This document shows, one piece after another, positions 1 to 12,654 of a stretch of DNA of 64,000 bases (within the stretch, counting starts at the first letter, position 1; each line of letters begins with the position of its first letter). The notes below the pieces were generated by a model. The model saw nothing but the letters and a program-made list of their open reading frames with translations. It searched no databases and was not told where the DNA came from. Origin of the DNA: Telopea speciosissima (lineage: Eukaryota; Streptophyta; Magnoliopsida; Proteales; Proteaceae); assembly GCF_018873765.1 (NCBI RefSeq), contig NC_057916.1, positions 25,033,001-25,097,000 of the forward strand, given 5' to 3'. The translations under genes and the position numbers were made by a program.

Positions 1-215
1 TGTCATCTTAATGATCAATATATTGATCATAACTAGGCTTAAAGAAACAACAGCCCCATTACTTATATACATGACCAAATTCCACCTAAGAAGAACAGCA
101 CAAATTCAAATTACATTGGGGCTGCTACTACATGAATGGATCCCATATCTAAGTTGTCATCTTATGGTAAATATATTTAATCAGAACTAGACTGAAGAAA
201 CCACAGCATCCTATA
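1..215. repeat. Diverged direct repeat downstream of the NAC gene
   Basis: The block at 1-60 (TGTCATCTTA, then AACTAGGCTTAAAGAAAC) recurs at about 154-210 in diverged form (TGTCATCTTA, then AACTAGACTGAAGAAAC). It is a local duplication of about 150 bp lying in or beyond the 3' UTR of the NAC gene. Confidence 0.55.
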
Positions 216-238
216 CTCAGTCATCTGCCATAAAATCT

Positions 239-2522
239 TCACAGCTTGATATTACAGGTGAACATTTTGAGATGATTGATGCATCTGAGCACCAGGAGGA
301 ACAAAACCAGTAAGGCCACGATTTTGAAAATCATAAATATGAGCCTAGTGTCTGTCCCAACTGAAAATATACTTTCCATTCTTTTAAAACAATACCTCGC
401 GTCCTGCCTTATCATTTTCTCTACATCAGTTACTTCTGGGGCTGCAAGATAAAACCTTACTTCTTGCTTTTTTAATCTGATTCTCCGTTGTGCTGTACCT
501 TGGCTAGGAAGCTCCGAAGCCTTCATTGCATTTTCCCTCTGTTTATATGTTCTCTCAATCAGGGACATCTTGTCGATTTTTGGCAACAATGAAGGACTTT
601 CTCGCAGTGAAGAGTAATCAAGTTGGATGATATCCTCATTCAAAATATCAGCAAAACAATCATCTTCTGCGTCATGATCCTGAAATTGAGGAGTAAATGC
701 CAGGTTCAATTTACAGAAAGATATTAAGAAGGATAAGGTAAACCATGAAATTTGTATCTTCATAAGAATTCTTGGTAATAGGAGAATATGACAAGATGAT
801 TGAAAGGTAAGATCAGTTAATATTCCTCTTCCTTAGGATTGGAAGAAGCTATATAGGAGAATCGAACTTGTATCTTTGTGGAGAAACAAAAAGTTGGTTT
901 CGTGCATGAGATTTAAGCAGGCATTTCCGTTTAGGACTTGCAAAAGAGAGAAATGTGATGTGAGGGATTGTAGGAAAAAAATCTTCCATTGAAAACTCAC
1001 CATGCTGAGGTGATGAAGGTTGGGAAGTTCTTGGTTATATCAGAAATTAGTCTATTGAATCAGACAGAATATCTAGATCATACCTTTTGGCCAGAGCATT
1101 CTCCATTCTTTTGAACGGATTCAGATGTAGATTCACTTTGTTCTATAAAGAGGGTATCCAAAGTGCTGCTTTGCTTCGTGGATAAACATCCTGTTTCCTC
1201 AACCTCTTCTCCCATTCTTGTCTCTGCCTGCTTCATTACATTTCCATGGTGGTTCACAACGGAAAGACCAGCATCTGTCGCTGCAAAATCTCCTTGACTC
1301 ACTGAATTGCTGTTTGAACTATCATCATTTGCTTTAATTGGAACTTTTTTCCGGAGACGACAGACGACAAAAGAATCCTGCAGAAGCAACAATCCCAGAT
1401 CTAGATCAGCAGATGTTAACTAACATCTTTCTCTAAAATTATTAAGCATGATTCGAGGATATAAGCAATGAAAAGTGGAAGTGGTAAACATGTTTCTGTA
1501 ACTAGTTCCAACTCCAACCCTTGGCATTGAAATTATAGAGTTTAGGAAAGGAAAAGGGGTAGGGGGCGAAATTCCTCAAGATCAAATCTGCACAAGGGAA
1601 ATCATCATGCATGGATAATCTTATAAGAAGGTATCCTCAACAAAAGTAGTTTAGTGAGCACGAATATCCTTAAGCAACAATCATTTACAAGCAAATCCAG
1701 TGATTGCAATCTAACACGAATCATAAGGAGTTAGACACTGGCATTGCACCTATAATTTAGTTCTGTGTGTCTCAAGGGTTCTTTGTGTATGTGACTGCAG
1801 CTGATTAAGGAACAAGACTTGTATAGAAAGTGAAGCAATAAAGCACATAGATAATCAGCATAAATGGAGCAAGGGTTTTAGGATCTAAGGATTGAGTTTC
1901 AGGACAAGGGGGTCAGATAGGTGAAGGAATATACATAGTATATACCTGGCCTCTGCCTTTGACAGTAAATTCGTGCATTATCCAATGCGTCCTCTCCCCA
2001 TCAGGTGCACGGCCGATGTGGAAAACCAGAGTTCTTTTGGTTCCAATCAGATTAGAACCAGACTTGACGTCACGCTCTTTCCCAGTTGCTTTCCAGTATC
2101 CCACCGTGGTTGCCCTCTTCGTTTGCGACCCATTTGGGTATTTCTTGCCTCTAGGGCAAAAGAAGAACCATTCGTTGTCTGATGGGATGATGGACTTGTC
2201 TGGTTCCGAAGAAACGAAACATGAATCAGGAATAAGAGAATTGCAAGAAAACTGCTTAAATTCAATATCAAGGCTTAATTATGTAATCGAACTCTGTTTT
2301 TTCCTAATGGAATCTCTTGTCTCAATTCTCACCTGGTAGGTCCCAAGGTTCGAATCGACAGATGTCAACTTCAGAGATCACCTGGACGCTCTGCTCCAGC
2401 CCATCAAGCTTCCGCTTCAAATAATAGGAAATCAATTCTTCGTCAGATGGACAGAATCTAAAACCAGGAAACACAGAAGTGTCCACCGTAGAACTCGAAC
2501 CATCCCTGAAAGACAGAGGCAT
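239..2522 (-). CDS. Membrane-tethered NAC transcription factor (NTL; NAC089/NAC040-like)
   Basis: Four exons on the minus strand join in frame: 2522-2333, 2199-1946, 1377-1084 and 679-239, giving 392 aa. Each junction has GT-AG borders and matching phase. Exons 1-2 carry the NAC domain: [20 protein letters not shown], then [42 protein letters not shown] and [19 protein letters not shown]. Exon 3 begins with [11 protein letters not shown], the end of the domain. Exon 4 has an acidic [12 protein letters not shown] patch and ends in a hydrophobic helix at about residues 358-379 ([20 protein letters not shown]). The family's one-pass C-terminal anchor holds the factor in the ER or plasma membrane until proteolysis or re-localisation sends it to the nucleus. 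An in-frame ATG eight codons upstream (2546) would give 400 aa; I chose 2522 because the family's variable N-terminus is short, but this is uncertain. The membership call rests on remembered family sequences; the NAC domain itself is beyond doubt. Confidence 0.93.
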
Positions 2523-2738
2523 CTCCAACAACCCGCAGACACACAAACAGAGAACTCGCAGTTTAGCACACAGAGGGGGGGGGGGGGACGAAGCAAAAAC
2601 AGAAATTGATGGCTTCGCTAGTTCGATTCCAAGGGATTTTTGTGAGACTTGTTTACGTCAGGGTCTTCGATGGTTCTCCTCCCAGGCAAAGAACAGAATC
2701 AGAAACATTCTTTCGTGTCCGCTACTCCGCATCGTCTT

Positions 2739-2773
2739 TGCTTCTTCTTCTTCTTCTTACTCTTCTTCTCTTC
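2739..2773 (-). repeat. GAA/CTT microsatellite upstream of the NAC gene
   Basis: A pyrimidine-rich run of TTC/TCT units on the plus strand reads as (GAA)n on the gene's strand, about 220-250 bp upstream of the NAC start. Such runs are common in plant 5' leaders and core promoters. A G homopolymer also sits nearby at about 2574-2587. Confidence 0.6.
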
Positions 2774-2859
2774 ACGCCTCTCTCGGCCCTTGTTGAGGAG
2801 TTTTTTTTGTTGTTTAGCTCTTTTTTGGGTACAAGAAAATGCTTTAAGGATTAAACCAA

Positions 2860-3798
2860 GACTGGGGCGGCCATACCAAGTGGAAGACTGACTTGGTTAT
2901 GACTAATGACGCCTGGTGCTGAGACATGCTCTGTTAAGCTTTACACGTGGATACTTGGATACGTAGAGATATCCACATTTTTTATTTTTTTTTCCTGATA
3001 CAAAAGATACATACCCACATCTACGCTACGTCGTTCGACGGTTCGAGCGCGCGTGACCGGCACTTGCTTTTCCTGTTCTGGTAATACGGATTCCACGTGG
3101 TTTAAGGTATCTCTTCACGTGCCTTTGAGAATTAAAAAAAACTTACCCTCATGTTATCCCCAAAAAATAATAAACTTGTCCTCACTTGTAAACCCTCGTT
3201 ATAAAGTAGAAAAGTGAAATTTGAGTCACAACCCTTTTCTTACTTTAGAATTTCTTGTTTTGTTATGTGCAGGATTTTACTCCATAGACCTAAATTCTGT
3301 TGGATGGGTTTTGGTATTTTGTTAGATGGCAAATTGACTTTGGTAAGCACAGGTTTCACTAAGAATGGCCATATTTTGGACACAAAACTGATTATCAAGA
3401 GAGGTGTGAAGCTGAAAGAAGTTTAGTGTTCTGACAAGTCCTTGTCTGGACTTCTTCCAACTCTATCCCAATCTCCTTGGCCTTTTGAGCTTCTAACACA
3501 TTTTTTGCTGATTTCAAAAAAGTCTAAGAATATCTCCTTCCGAAATTTAATAAATGATAAGACTCTAACCTGACTAAAATATAAAGCCAAAAAAGCGGCC
3601 CTTCAATCTCTTTTTTGTAACTATGAACAATGTAAGTTGTCATCCACTTAGTAGTAATATTACTTTTCCTTTCACCAAAAAAACTCTTTCCCTACGTTAA
3701 CGTGATAGGCTTGTAAAATCTTTGCCCATTGTAAGTACCGTGGCTCTCTGCGATGAGGTTTCCTCAACCTTAATGGCGACAGACTATCGGTCTGGTAT
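2860..3798. other. Intergenic, no gene seen
   Basis: AT-rich DNA upstream of the NAC gene. The first part, to about 3130, has several ACGT-core words (for example CACGTGG at about 3094 and CACGTG at about 3117) that could belong to the NAC promoter. I see no coding segment with family resemblance. Confidence 0.4.
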
Positions 3799-4966
3799 TG
3801 TGGGGGTATCGTTTTGATACATTATCATGGGGTAAGGGTTATGCTTCATAAAAATATTAAAACAAAATGAGGAGTCGCCACTTAGGGTTAGGGCCTAGGA
3901 CCCAATAGGTGTAACCCTATCCGTTATGAACGGAAACAGGTTACATGATTCCATATGGTCTAGTCAGAGATTAGGGTAAAGGGTCAAGTTACAAGCATGG
4001 GAAGGGGTTAGGCACCCATCTTGCCCTGCGAAAATCGATCTTTCTATTATAGATGTTAAAGGGGCGAATATTCTCTTTTTCTATGACAATGAGGCTATAT
4101 AATGTACATTATAACTATATTTATAATATACACATTAAAACGGAAAAATACAGAAGACTACATTGTAACGACAAAAATACAATGATTATACCTTCATAGG
4201 GGTATACCTCAGATCTTGACGGTCCCCTAGCTCAAGGGAAGACGGACGAATGGACCAACACCGATTTTTCGAACAAGGTAACGGCTCTCGGGATGTGTCT
4301 TTCAGACAGAATAACGGCTAATAAGGAGGAAGTTTCGTTATCCGTAAGCGAACAGAATAACAGCTATAAAAAGGAACTTTCGTTATCCATATACAGATAG
4401 AATAACGACTTGATCGAAATGGGATCGCTCTTCGAATGTATGAGTAATCGACGGATCTACCCACAACTCGAGTGGGTAATCGATGGATCTATCCGCAACT
4501 CAAGTGGGTAATCGATGGATCTACCCACAACTTAGAACACCGCTCAAAACTCGCTCACAAAGGCCTGAAAGAGGGGAAGAATCAAGATGGGAGGGTCTCC
4601 CTAAGCTTGGGATTGCTTCAAATGAGGGGAGGGGGACCCCCTTATTTATAGGGGGTGTCCCATTTTCAAGGCGTCGTAGATGACGTCATCCCGCTGATGT
4701 CATGACCCTCCACGGCAACGTTGCTCCGTACACCACTGCCATGGGAGGCCTCCACGGGGTCGTGGGGCACTGTCCACGGCACCGTGGACAATGTGGTCCC
4801 CCTCTTCCTACTTTTTAAGCCTTAAATGGGCTTTCTTGGGTTTTTGGATGTGTTTGGGCCCATGGATCCGATCTTTTTTGTCTTAGGAAAGGGAACGGGG
4901 TGTGATGTCCATTGTCCTTATCCCGTTGTCATCATCGCCAAGGGGTGGCAAAATTCAGTGTTGACA
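3799..4966 (-). mobile_element. Probable solo LTR of a Ty3/gypsy-type retrotransposon
   Basis: Read on the minus strand the segment starts TGTCAACACTGAATTTTGCC and ends in CCCCCACA, so it has TG...CA ends. It contains the GGCGACTCCTCATTTTG motif common at the 3' side of large plant gypsy LTRs. A TATA-like CTATAAATAAG lies on the minus strand near 4645. No gag or pol is nearby. I found no matching 5-bp flanks, so the boundaries are less secure than for the other LTRs here. Confidence 0.5.
4300..4535. repeat. Short tandem repeats inside the LTR at 3799-4966
   Basis: Two arrays lie side by side. One has units of about 55 bp around CAGAATAACGGCTA...TTTCGTTATCC. The other has three units of about 35 bp around GGGTAATCGATGGATCTACC. 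They are diverged copies inside an LTR, and are possible enhancer-like or slippage repeats. Confidence 0.6.
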
Positions 4967-5014
4967 CCCATGTTCTGCTGTTGCATACTTCAACGTGAAA
5001 TTTGCATGACTCAG

Positions 5015-5404
5015 TAGGGGTATCAACTGGTCAGTTAAGGATGGTTTTAGTAGGATATGTGATAATAGCGAATCTGAAACCAAACCTCTTACCCAAAATA
5101 TATATCTAAAACTAAACCAATAAGAAAAGATTTGGTTTTGATTTTGATTTGATTTGGTCTCGGGTTTTTATCGGGCAAGTTTCGATTTTGGTTTACTTTG
5201 GTTCAGTTTCACATATATATGTACTATAAAATTATGAAAAAACAAAATATATTGTTTTTTATAAATTTTTTGCTGATATCATGTTATATCGGTTTGGTTT
5301 CGATTTTAGCCTGAGTCAGAGTCGGGTTTGGCCTAGCTAAGGGGACTCAGGTTTAGACTTGGGTTTTAAAAGGCCTGGACCATCCCGACGTTGTTACAGC
5401 CCTA
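5015..5404. mobile_element. Putative hAT-like MITE (TAGGGGT...CAGCCCTA)
   Basis: It starts TAGGGGTATCAA and ends TTACAGCCCTA, with an internal GTTTCGATTTTGGTTT-rich part. The 3' part (GGCCTAGCTAAGGGGACTCAGG) is shared with the better-preserved elements at 10626-12646 and 48973-49404. No 8-bp target duplication is visible, so the left end is tentative. Confidence 0.45.
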
Positions 5405-6254
5405 TGTGGTGTTCGGCTATAAATTTTTTTTTAAGGATAAAAATAATGAGATTACGAGGATCCACCACAATCTCACCTCCTCAACTATAAAGAAAAGGAT
5501 CAAAGTAGAAAAAATTCATCAAATAAATCCATTCATAATCATAAATTGGAAATAACAACAATAGTATAAATAAATGAAAAAAAAAAAAAAGCATTTAGGA
5601 AATTAACTTTAAAACAAGAGTTTTCTTCCATGTCACTGTGCCTAGTGAAGTATATAATGTTTCACTATTTACCACATGGTAGTACATGGGTTAGTCCATG
5701 TGATAGAGGATCAAACAAACATCTCATTTGTATAATTTTAGTTTTAAATGATTGGAAGAAGTAGCTAAAATTACAAATGATGCAATTTTGTCACTATAAA
5801 GACAAAATGAATTTAACAAATACAACATTTAAAAAAATATTAAAGTCAACAAAATTGAAAATCAATAGTTAGTAGCAAACTTCTAAAATCTCTCACATGC
5901 AAATTAATGATGGATTTTTTTATAATAAACAATATGGGGAGGGATCTTTTTGAGCAAGCGGCCTAGGGAGCGCACCAATGAAGAGTGTTGAAACAGTTTT
6001 ATATATAGGGGTAGAGAGGTCATTTCATATGAGGAGAGATATATACATAGGGTGCTAGTATACCCTTTGACATCAGCTCAAAGAATCTCTTCCCTAAGGC
6101 TTGATTGATGCAACGAAAACAATTTGAAATTTTTGACAAAAAAATCTATTTATTGAATATTTCACAAAATCAAATCAAAATCGAAATAAAAATCATACCA
6201 AATTTGGCCTAAATAATAATGCCCAACACTCTTGTAGAGAAATGCAAATTAGCC

Positions 6255-9200
6255 TGTAGACACCACATTTTGACACCTTGGAAGTATGTCTTGGCAATGA
6301 TGGTTAAGGACGTAACTCGTGTGGTGACTGAATGGCAAGAATTACCAAATTACCCCTACCCCATTTTTTGTAACCAAACTGTCCCAAATAGAGCCTAAAC
6401 CCTTAACATAGCCATATTTAACCATTTTAAGTTCACATTTGAAGTTTCACCCAAATCCAACACCTTTCATGAAAATGACCGTTTTGCCCCTGGCACGGTT
6501 CTCGGTATCTAGACCACCCGATTTAGTCTGAAATACTTTGGATGACCTCATTTGGTCATATTAAGTTTTCACGTAAAGTTTCGGCCATATCGGGTAACTT
6601 TTGTGAAAATGACCGTTTTGCCCCTGGCACGGTTCTCGTATCTGGACCACGATTTAGTCCAAAATACTTTGGATGACCTCATTTGGTCATATTAAGTTTT
6701 CATGTAAAGTTTCCTCGGGTAACTTTAAAAATGACCCCATCTGACCACCGATTTAGTCCGAAATACTTTGGATGACCTCATTTGGTCATATTAAGTTTTC
6801 ACGTAAAGTTTCGGCCAAATCGAGTAACTTTTGTGAAAATGACCATTTTGCCCCTGGCATGGTTCTTGGTACCCGAGCCACCCGATGTGACCTGATATCA
6901 TTTGGATAACTTTATTTGGTCATATTGTGCTTACACGTAAAATTTCATGTAATTTTGGTATCATTTGGACCTTGATCGGTGTGAAACACCATTTATGTAC
7001 TTTCCTCGATATCCATGCCATTTTTAGGCAAAATCCAGCATATCTGCCACACGGATGGAAAGTACAGGCTGAGACCTTCGCGGCAATATGTGGCGCGTCA
7101 AAATCGGCCACATGGATTGGGAGATATTAGCATTTGAACGTGGACCTTTAAAATGGAATCTTTACATGGTTTATTAAAAAATAAATAAAATAAAAAAGGT
7201 GGGTCAAACTGAGTTGACCCGAACCGAGTCAACCCAGTCTGACCCGGCCCAGCTGGACTGTCGGCAGGGGACAAGCCCCCACCATTTAGGCTGAGCCACA
7301 CATGGCCCATCACCCATGCCCACCTGCCCAGCAGGCCTAGGCACACGCATGCCCAGGCTGCACAGCAAGCCTAGGCACACGCAAGCCCAGGCTGCTCAGC
7401 AAGCCTGGCCACACGCAAGCCAGCCCAGAGTCATTAAGGCCCCAAGGGTCTTTGAGACTTTTCCTCGAACAGATTTTCTCCTATAAATAGCAGACCATTT
7501 GGAGGGTCTAGGGACGTAGAAAAATTAGTGAAAAATTACCTTCACGCAGTCCTTGACCCCCTCTTTCCAAACATGATTTTCTCATCCATAGTTTATGCCT
7601 CATTACTGATATAAAATTCCATAAATACCCCTTCTTCACCACTCTTGCCATTCAGAGCAACCACAATTGGAGCGGCTTTTGGAGGTTTACGGCGACTATT
7701 TACGGTCACACCAGGTTACTCAAGCTGAGCCTAGGCACTTCCACGCTTCAAGGGTATTTTCCCATATTTTTTACTTATTTTTAAGCATTTGTTTTGATTT
7801 TCTTTACAACAAAGGTTGTTTTTCAGTTATAAAAATGTTAAAAATAATTCAAGAGTGATAAAATTCTGAGATATTTAGGGATGATGTCTACCACTATGTT
7901 TGATATTCATTAATTTTCTCAAGCTCCAAATCATGTTTTTTGTGATATTTTTGCCCCTGTGAAGAATTTCAGATTATGTAAAATCTGAACATGTGGGTGG
8001 GTATTTGGACAAAAGTGTTATGACCATGTTAAAGATCATGTTTTTATTCGTGGGAATGAGCTCTGGTTTGATCCAATTCGGATCTGTGATGGGCATTTTG
8101 TATTTTTCTTTGTTTTCCATTTTTTTTAGTATTTCAGAAAATATTAAAAATAATATAAATGCATAAAAATTCACAAAAAAATTATGGAATGCATATTTCA
8201 TCATGCTTGATTTTATGGAATCATTATCCACTGACATGCATGTTTTATAGTTTTTATATACGTTTCCCACCTCATTTAGGGGTATAAATGTCATTTTTCT
8301 AATTATAATGAAAAATTCTGGAAAAATAAGAAAAATGTTTTTCATGCATGACATGCTGTTGTAGAATGTTTTAAGATGTTTTCATATGCATGTGACCATC
8401 ATGCTTGATAAATATGAATAAAAAGTCATTTTTGCCCTCCAGGGGTGTTTTTGTAATTTACCAAATGCGGGCCCAGACTATCATTCTAGAAATATCATTT
8501 GGTGTGTTCAGTCATTTTAGGATGTTTAACATCACTTTCGATGCCTACAATGATTCTAAGTGTCTTTTTGACACTTTACCATTTTGCCCTTAGGGGCATT
8601 TTGGTCATTTTGCGACCAAACCTTGTTTAGGACCCCAGAAAGGCTCCTGCTACTTTTGCCGCATATTTTGACTTTAATAAACATGTTTTAAGCATAAGTC
8701 AGCATTTTCATGAATTATCATGCATTTTCTATATGTTTGCCATGACAGGGGCATTTTGGTAATTTTTACCACCCCCACATTTTCTTGCCATTTTATGTGC
8801 TCTTGATGATCCAAATGCATGATGTTAATGTTATTTAATCATGTTTTGCTTATTTACAGCATTTAAATATGATTTCATGCCTCTGTACATATTTTAGCCC
8901 TTCAGTGGCATTTTCGTAATTTTGGCTATTTTGGTCTATAAGCTGTTTTGCTTATCAATATAATTGTCCTTCTCCATGATATAATTAGACTTGGTTTTCT
9001 TTTTTACAGTCAACCATGTTTTAGACCATAGAGTTAGGCTTTCTAATTTAGGTAAAATCCATTAATTAGCTTAACTAGGATACATAATGTACATAACCAT
9101 CTAGCCTAGTGATAGTAATCAGGATTAAAACATTAATCTTAATTAGCTTAACTAGGTTCATAAATTTCAATTAAGATAATAAAAAATCTTCAAAAAAAAA

Positions 9201-9523
9201 AAAAAAATAGTTTAATTAGATACATAATATGTATAAAACAACAGTACACAACAGAGTTTGGTCTAGGAAGACCGACCGTCGACCGGGCGGTTGCTGGGTG
9301 CCTAACACCTTCCCAGCCCGTAACTTGACACTTACCCAGAGATCTAGGGTAGACCATCCATTGAGTCATTGAAATTAAATTAGCGCCCCTTCTGTGAAGG
9401 AGGGGCACCATTCATGGGTCCTAGACCCTAAATCTAGGTGGCGACGCCCATTTTCCCATTTTCTCATTTTCTTTCTTTCCCACCGGGTGCACGCCCAGCG
9501 ACCCTCCGTCTGCTGCACCTACA
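6255..9523 (+). mobile_element. 3.27-kb solo LTR with target-site duplication TAGCC
   Basis: The element opens with TGTAGACACCACATTTTGAC, a typical start for large plant gypsy LTRs, and closes with CTGCACCTACA (TG...CA). It is flanked by a perfect 5-bp duplication, TAGCC at 6250-6254 and 9524-9528. A TATA-like CTATAAATAG lies near 7482. The 3' end has a gggtgcctaacacc...ggtggcgacgccc block found near the ends of such LTRs. There is no coding domain inside, so this is one LTR left by unequal recombination. Confidence 0.8.
6440..6905 (+). repeat. Tandem repeat block inside the 3.27-kb LTR
   Basis: About four units share GACCGTTTTGCCCCTGGCAC, TACTTTGGATGACCTCATTT and GGTCATATTAAGTTTTCAC. The GACC anchors fall at about 6477, 6611, 6733 and 6841, spacings of about 134, 122 and 108 bp. 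The third unit is internally deleted. The words TTTTGCCCCT and GGCATTTTGGTCATTTT recur singly to about 8930. Confidence 0.75.
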
Positions 9524-10617
9524 TAGCCCTACCTTGTTATGTGATAGTTCTTAGGTGTGGTTATTTGTGATTGTGGTTAGTTATTATTAATTATATATAT
9601 GTACAGGATTGTGGTTAGTTATTATATATAGTTATTAGAAGTGAGATGAATTGTAGAGAGAAATTCTAGGAGGGTGGGGAGAAATTGTAAGAGTGAGGAA
9701 GTGAGTAGTTAAGATTATCCATGTTTTTATTGATGAATGAAGAAGTAGAAAGGGAATTAGAAAATTATTAATTTAATTCGAAAGTTAATCTCGAGAAAGG
9801 ATTGGCGGCCTCCAAATTGCGCCATGACCCTGACTTCGTCCGTAAAGTCAAATCTCTACTTTCTCTCCTGTCTTTTATTTTATTTTTCTATTTGTTTTCT
9901 ATTTTCTCTCCACCAAGATCTGCACACGTAACATGTTATTGGCGAAGCCTGATTTCGGTCCGAAAAGTGGTTCAATGAATCTTCGAAGGCCGTTTCGAAA
10001 TGGCCTCGGATGGCCGAAAAAGAGCGTACGTCAAAGCCAGAGGTGGTGCGTTGTGTTGGGATCGTCTAAACCTTGGAAACGATGTGTATTTTGACATATG
10101 TTATGTTTTGGTCCGACCCTGACCGGTTTGGCAATTTTTGGGTCTGGGGGCATTTACGCACTTTCTAGGTTAGGGCTTCTCTATATAATGTTCTTATCTC
10201 TGGGAGGGCTGGATGTGAGGATTTGTAACATTTCAAAGATAGTGAAATTCGTTCTGTTGCTCGGCCGTGGACATAGCTTCCCATCTTGGGGGTGAACCAC
10301 GTAAATACTTTGTGTTGTGCGTTGTGTGCCTTCTCTGTTTTTCGTTTTCTTCTGCAAATCACCACTTCTGGGCATTGCTTTCTTAACATAACATATCTCC
10401 TCGTGTTTTATGTGTGTATACAGTTTTACACCCATATTTTTAAGCATGATTTTAGGTATATTTTGGATTGGAGTTGGATTTAATTGATATGGACCGGAGA
10501 GATCTTGCTCATTATTAAACGGATAGGCCAAAATCAGGTTGAGTCATAAGCCTCTGCCATAAACTGGGTTAGAAATGGAATTTTCTTTTTCTTTTTTTTT
10601 TATTGGGTAAGAAACGG
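9524..10617. other. Intergenic, no gene seen
   Basis: AT-rich, repeat-like DNA between the solo LTR and the nested MITE. Short open frames exist, but none resembles a known domain and both strands are equally open. Confidence 0.4.
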
Positions 10618-10625
10618 ATTGGACC

Positions 10626-12646
10626 TAGGGGTGCAATTTTGGCCTTGTCAGCCCGAACAAGGCCTGGACTGAGATATTTGGCCCAGAGGGCGGGTCAGGG
10701 CTAGAAATTTCTGACCCTGAGTTAGGGTTGGGTTGGGTTAGGGTTGAGGCCTCGGGCTAAGCTTGGCCTGGCTCGGCCCAGCCCAACCCAAATTTAAGTT
10801 ATACTATAAAATATATATTAATATAATATATACGTTATAAATTTTAAATGTCACCCACATTTTTTTATATAATATATTATACATGAAGACAATAAGTGAT
10901 ATAATACATTTTGGGATAATGTACACATACCACCCCTGAGGTTTGACGAAAGGATAATTTTACCCCTCAGTTTTAAAAAATTCTGCGTAGCCCCATGAGG
11001 TTTGCAAACAGTAACAAATAAGCCTATTCCGTTAGTTCATGACTAATAGTGTTAAAAATAAGAGGTGAACTGACAAAATTACCCTTGCAAAAAAATAAAA
11101 AAACCTACAACTCATCATCCCCGAATCGGTTGGGGAAGATGAGTTGCAGGTTTCAAAACCCTTTCAACCTAGAGATGCAGAGATCTCTTCCGATCGCTTA
11201 CTAGGATTTCTTTTTCTTGTTTTGAGTTGTAAGCTTCTCTTTCTCTGTGTCTCTAGATGAAACAATATTCAACCCAATAATCACGCAAGCAAGAGTCAAG
11301 CTATATTTATCTCAGATTCTTGCTTGGTTCATAGAATCTATTGCAGAGCACAATCCCAGTAAGGTAAAGATCTTCCTACTTTTCAGCTTAAATAATCTTT
11401 CGTCATCTCGTTCAATAAAATCACACAAAAAGAGAAGAGAGGTGAGGTCAGGTGAGGGACAAGAAGAAGAACAAAAATAAATGACTCATACGAAACTTGT
11501 AGTTCGCTTAGAATGCTTTTGGTTTTAGGGTTTCAAATTGGGAAAAAATCCCAAATCAAATAGTAGTTTCAGAAACCCTAGTTCGTGACATTTTCATATT
11601 TGGCTCCGTACTTCAAATTCTTACATATACAAAGTCATCAATCGCACTGAAAAGCCAAACAAAATCCAACAAGGGAGACACAATTAATGATGTTCATCGT
11701 TTTTATTTTTAATAAAAAACAATTATTATAACTAAAAACTTGAAATCTTTAGGATGAGTTATGAGATTCAATAATGGAGATTAGACGCAGAAAAGCAAAA
11801 TCAAGAGAACAACAAACAAGAACAAGATGACAAACTAACAAAAGAAGAAATTCAAAGGCTATTGGTCATTCTCTAAAGGCGCAAAGAAGATCCACAACAC
11901 AACAGAGACACTGAAAAATAGCATCATAAAAGGATCATGTCAGAAATTGCAGAGAAAAGAAAATCTGCAGACGGGTTCTTCTTATTTCTGCAAGCGAACG
12001 ATGGAGAGACAAAGAAGGAAAAAAGATAATGAGAGAACAGACCTTGATGATCGGAGACAAAGATGGGGATGTGAGAGAGTCACTCCTCCCTTGCGTTGAA
12101 GCTCTGGTGATGGATTGTACCCTTTCTTTAGTTATACGAGTTTGAACCAGAATCAAGACCTCACATAACCGATTCAGGGGAGTTTGAAAATCAGATCAAA
12201 TAGTCATCAATCGCACTGAAAGGATTTTAATTTGGGATTTTTTTCCAATTTGAAATCCTAAATTCCTTAAGGGTTGAAAGGGTTTTGAAACCTGCAACTC
12301 ATCTTTCCCAATTGATTTGGAAGATTTTTTAACACTGAGGGGTAAAATTATCCTTTCATCAAACCTCAAGGGTGGTATGTGTAAATTACCCTACATTTTA
12401 TTATAGTGTTATTTTATTTAAAATTGATAATGTTCTCTCTAGCCCATTCCAGCCCATGTAGTTCTTACCCCCCTCCCCATGATTAAGGCCAATCAGGGTC
12501 AGCCCGGCCCGACCCTGAGGATGGATCAGCGTTGGATTTTTCTGGCCCTGAATCAGGGTCGGGTCAGGCTTGGGCCCAGCTAAGGAGACATAGGATTGGA
12601 TTAGGATTCTATAAAGCCCGGCCAACCCAACCCTATTGCAGCCCTA
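10626..12646. mobile_element. hAT-like MITE split by a nested TIR element; 8-bp duplication ATTGGACC
   Basis: The outer element begins TAGGGGTGCAATTTTGGCC and ends TTGCAGCCCTA. It is flanked by ATTGGACC at 10618-10625 and 12647-12654, a perfect 8-bp duplication as expected for hAT transposition. Its two halves (10626-10912 and 12400-12646) align with the uninterrupted copy at 48973-49404. Between them sits a second element (10913-12391), so the insertion order is clear. Confidence 0.8.
10913..12391. mobile_element. Non-autonomous TIR transposon of 1.48 kb, nested
   Basis: The ends are long inverted repeats: GGGATAATGTACACATACCA on the left against GGGTAATTTACACATACCA on the reverse complement of the right, extending for about 60 bp. 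More inverted blocks follow inside (CAACTCATC...TTTCAAAACCC against GGGTTTTGAAACCTGCAACT; TCAATCGCACTGAAA in direct copies). Flanks TACATTTT at 10905-10912 and 12392-12399 form an 8-bp duplication. There is no transposase frame. The same end motif occurs at 63455-63841. Confidence 0.78.
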
Positions 12647-12654
12647 ATTGGACC

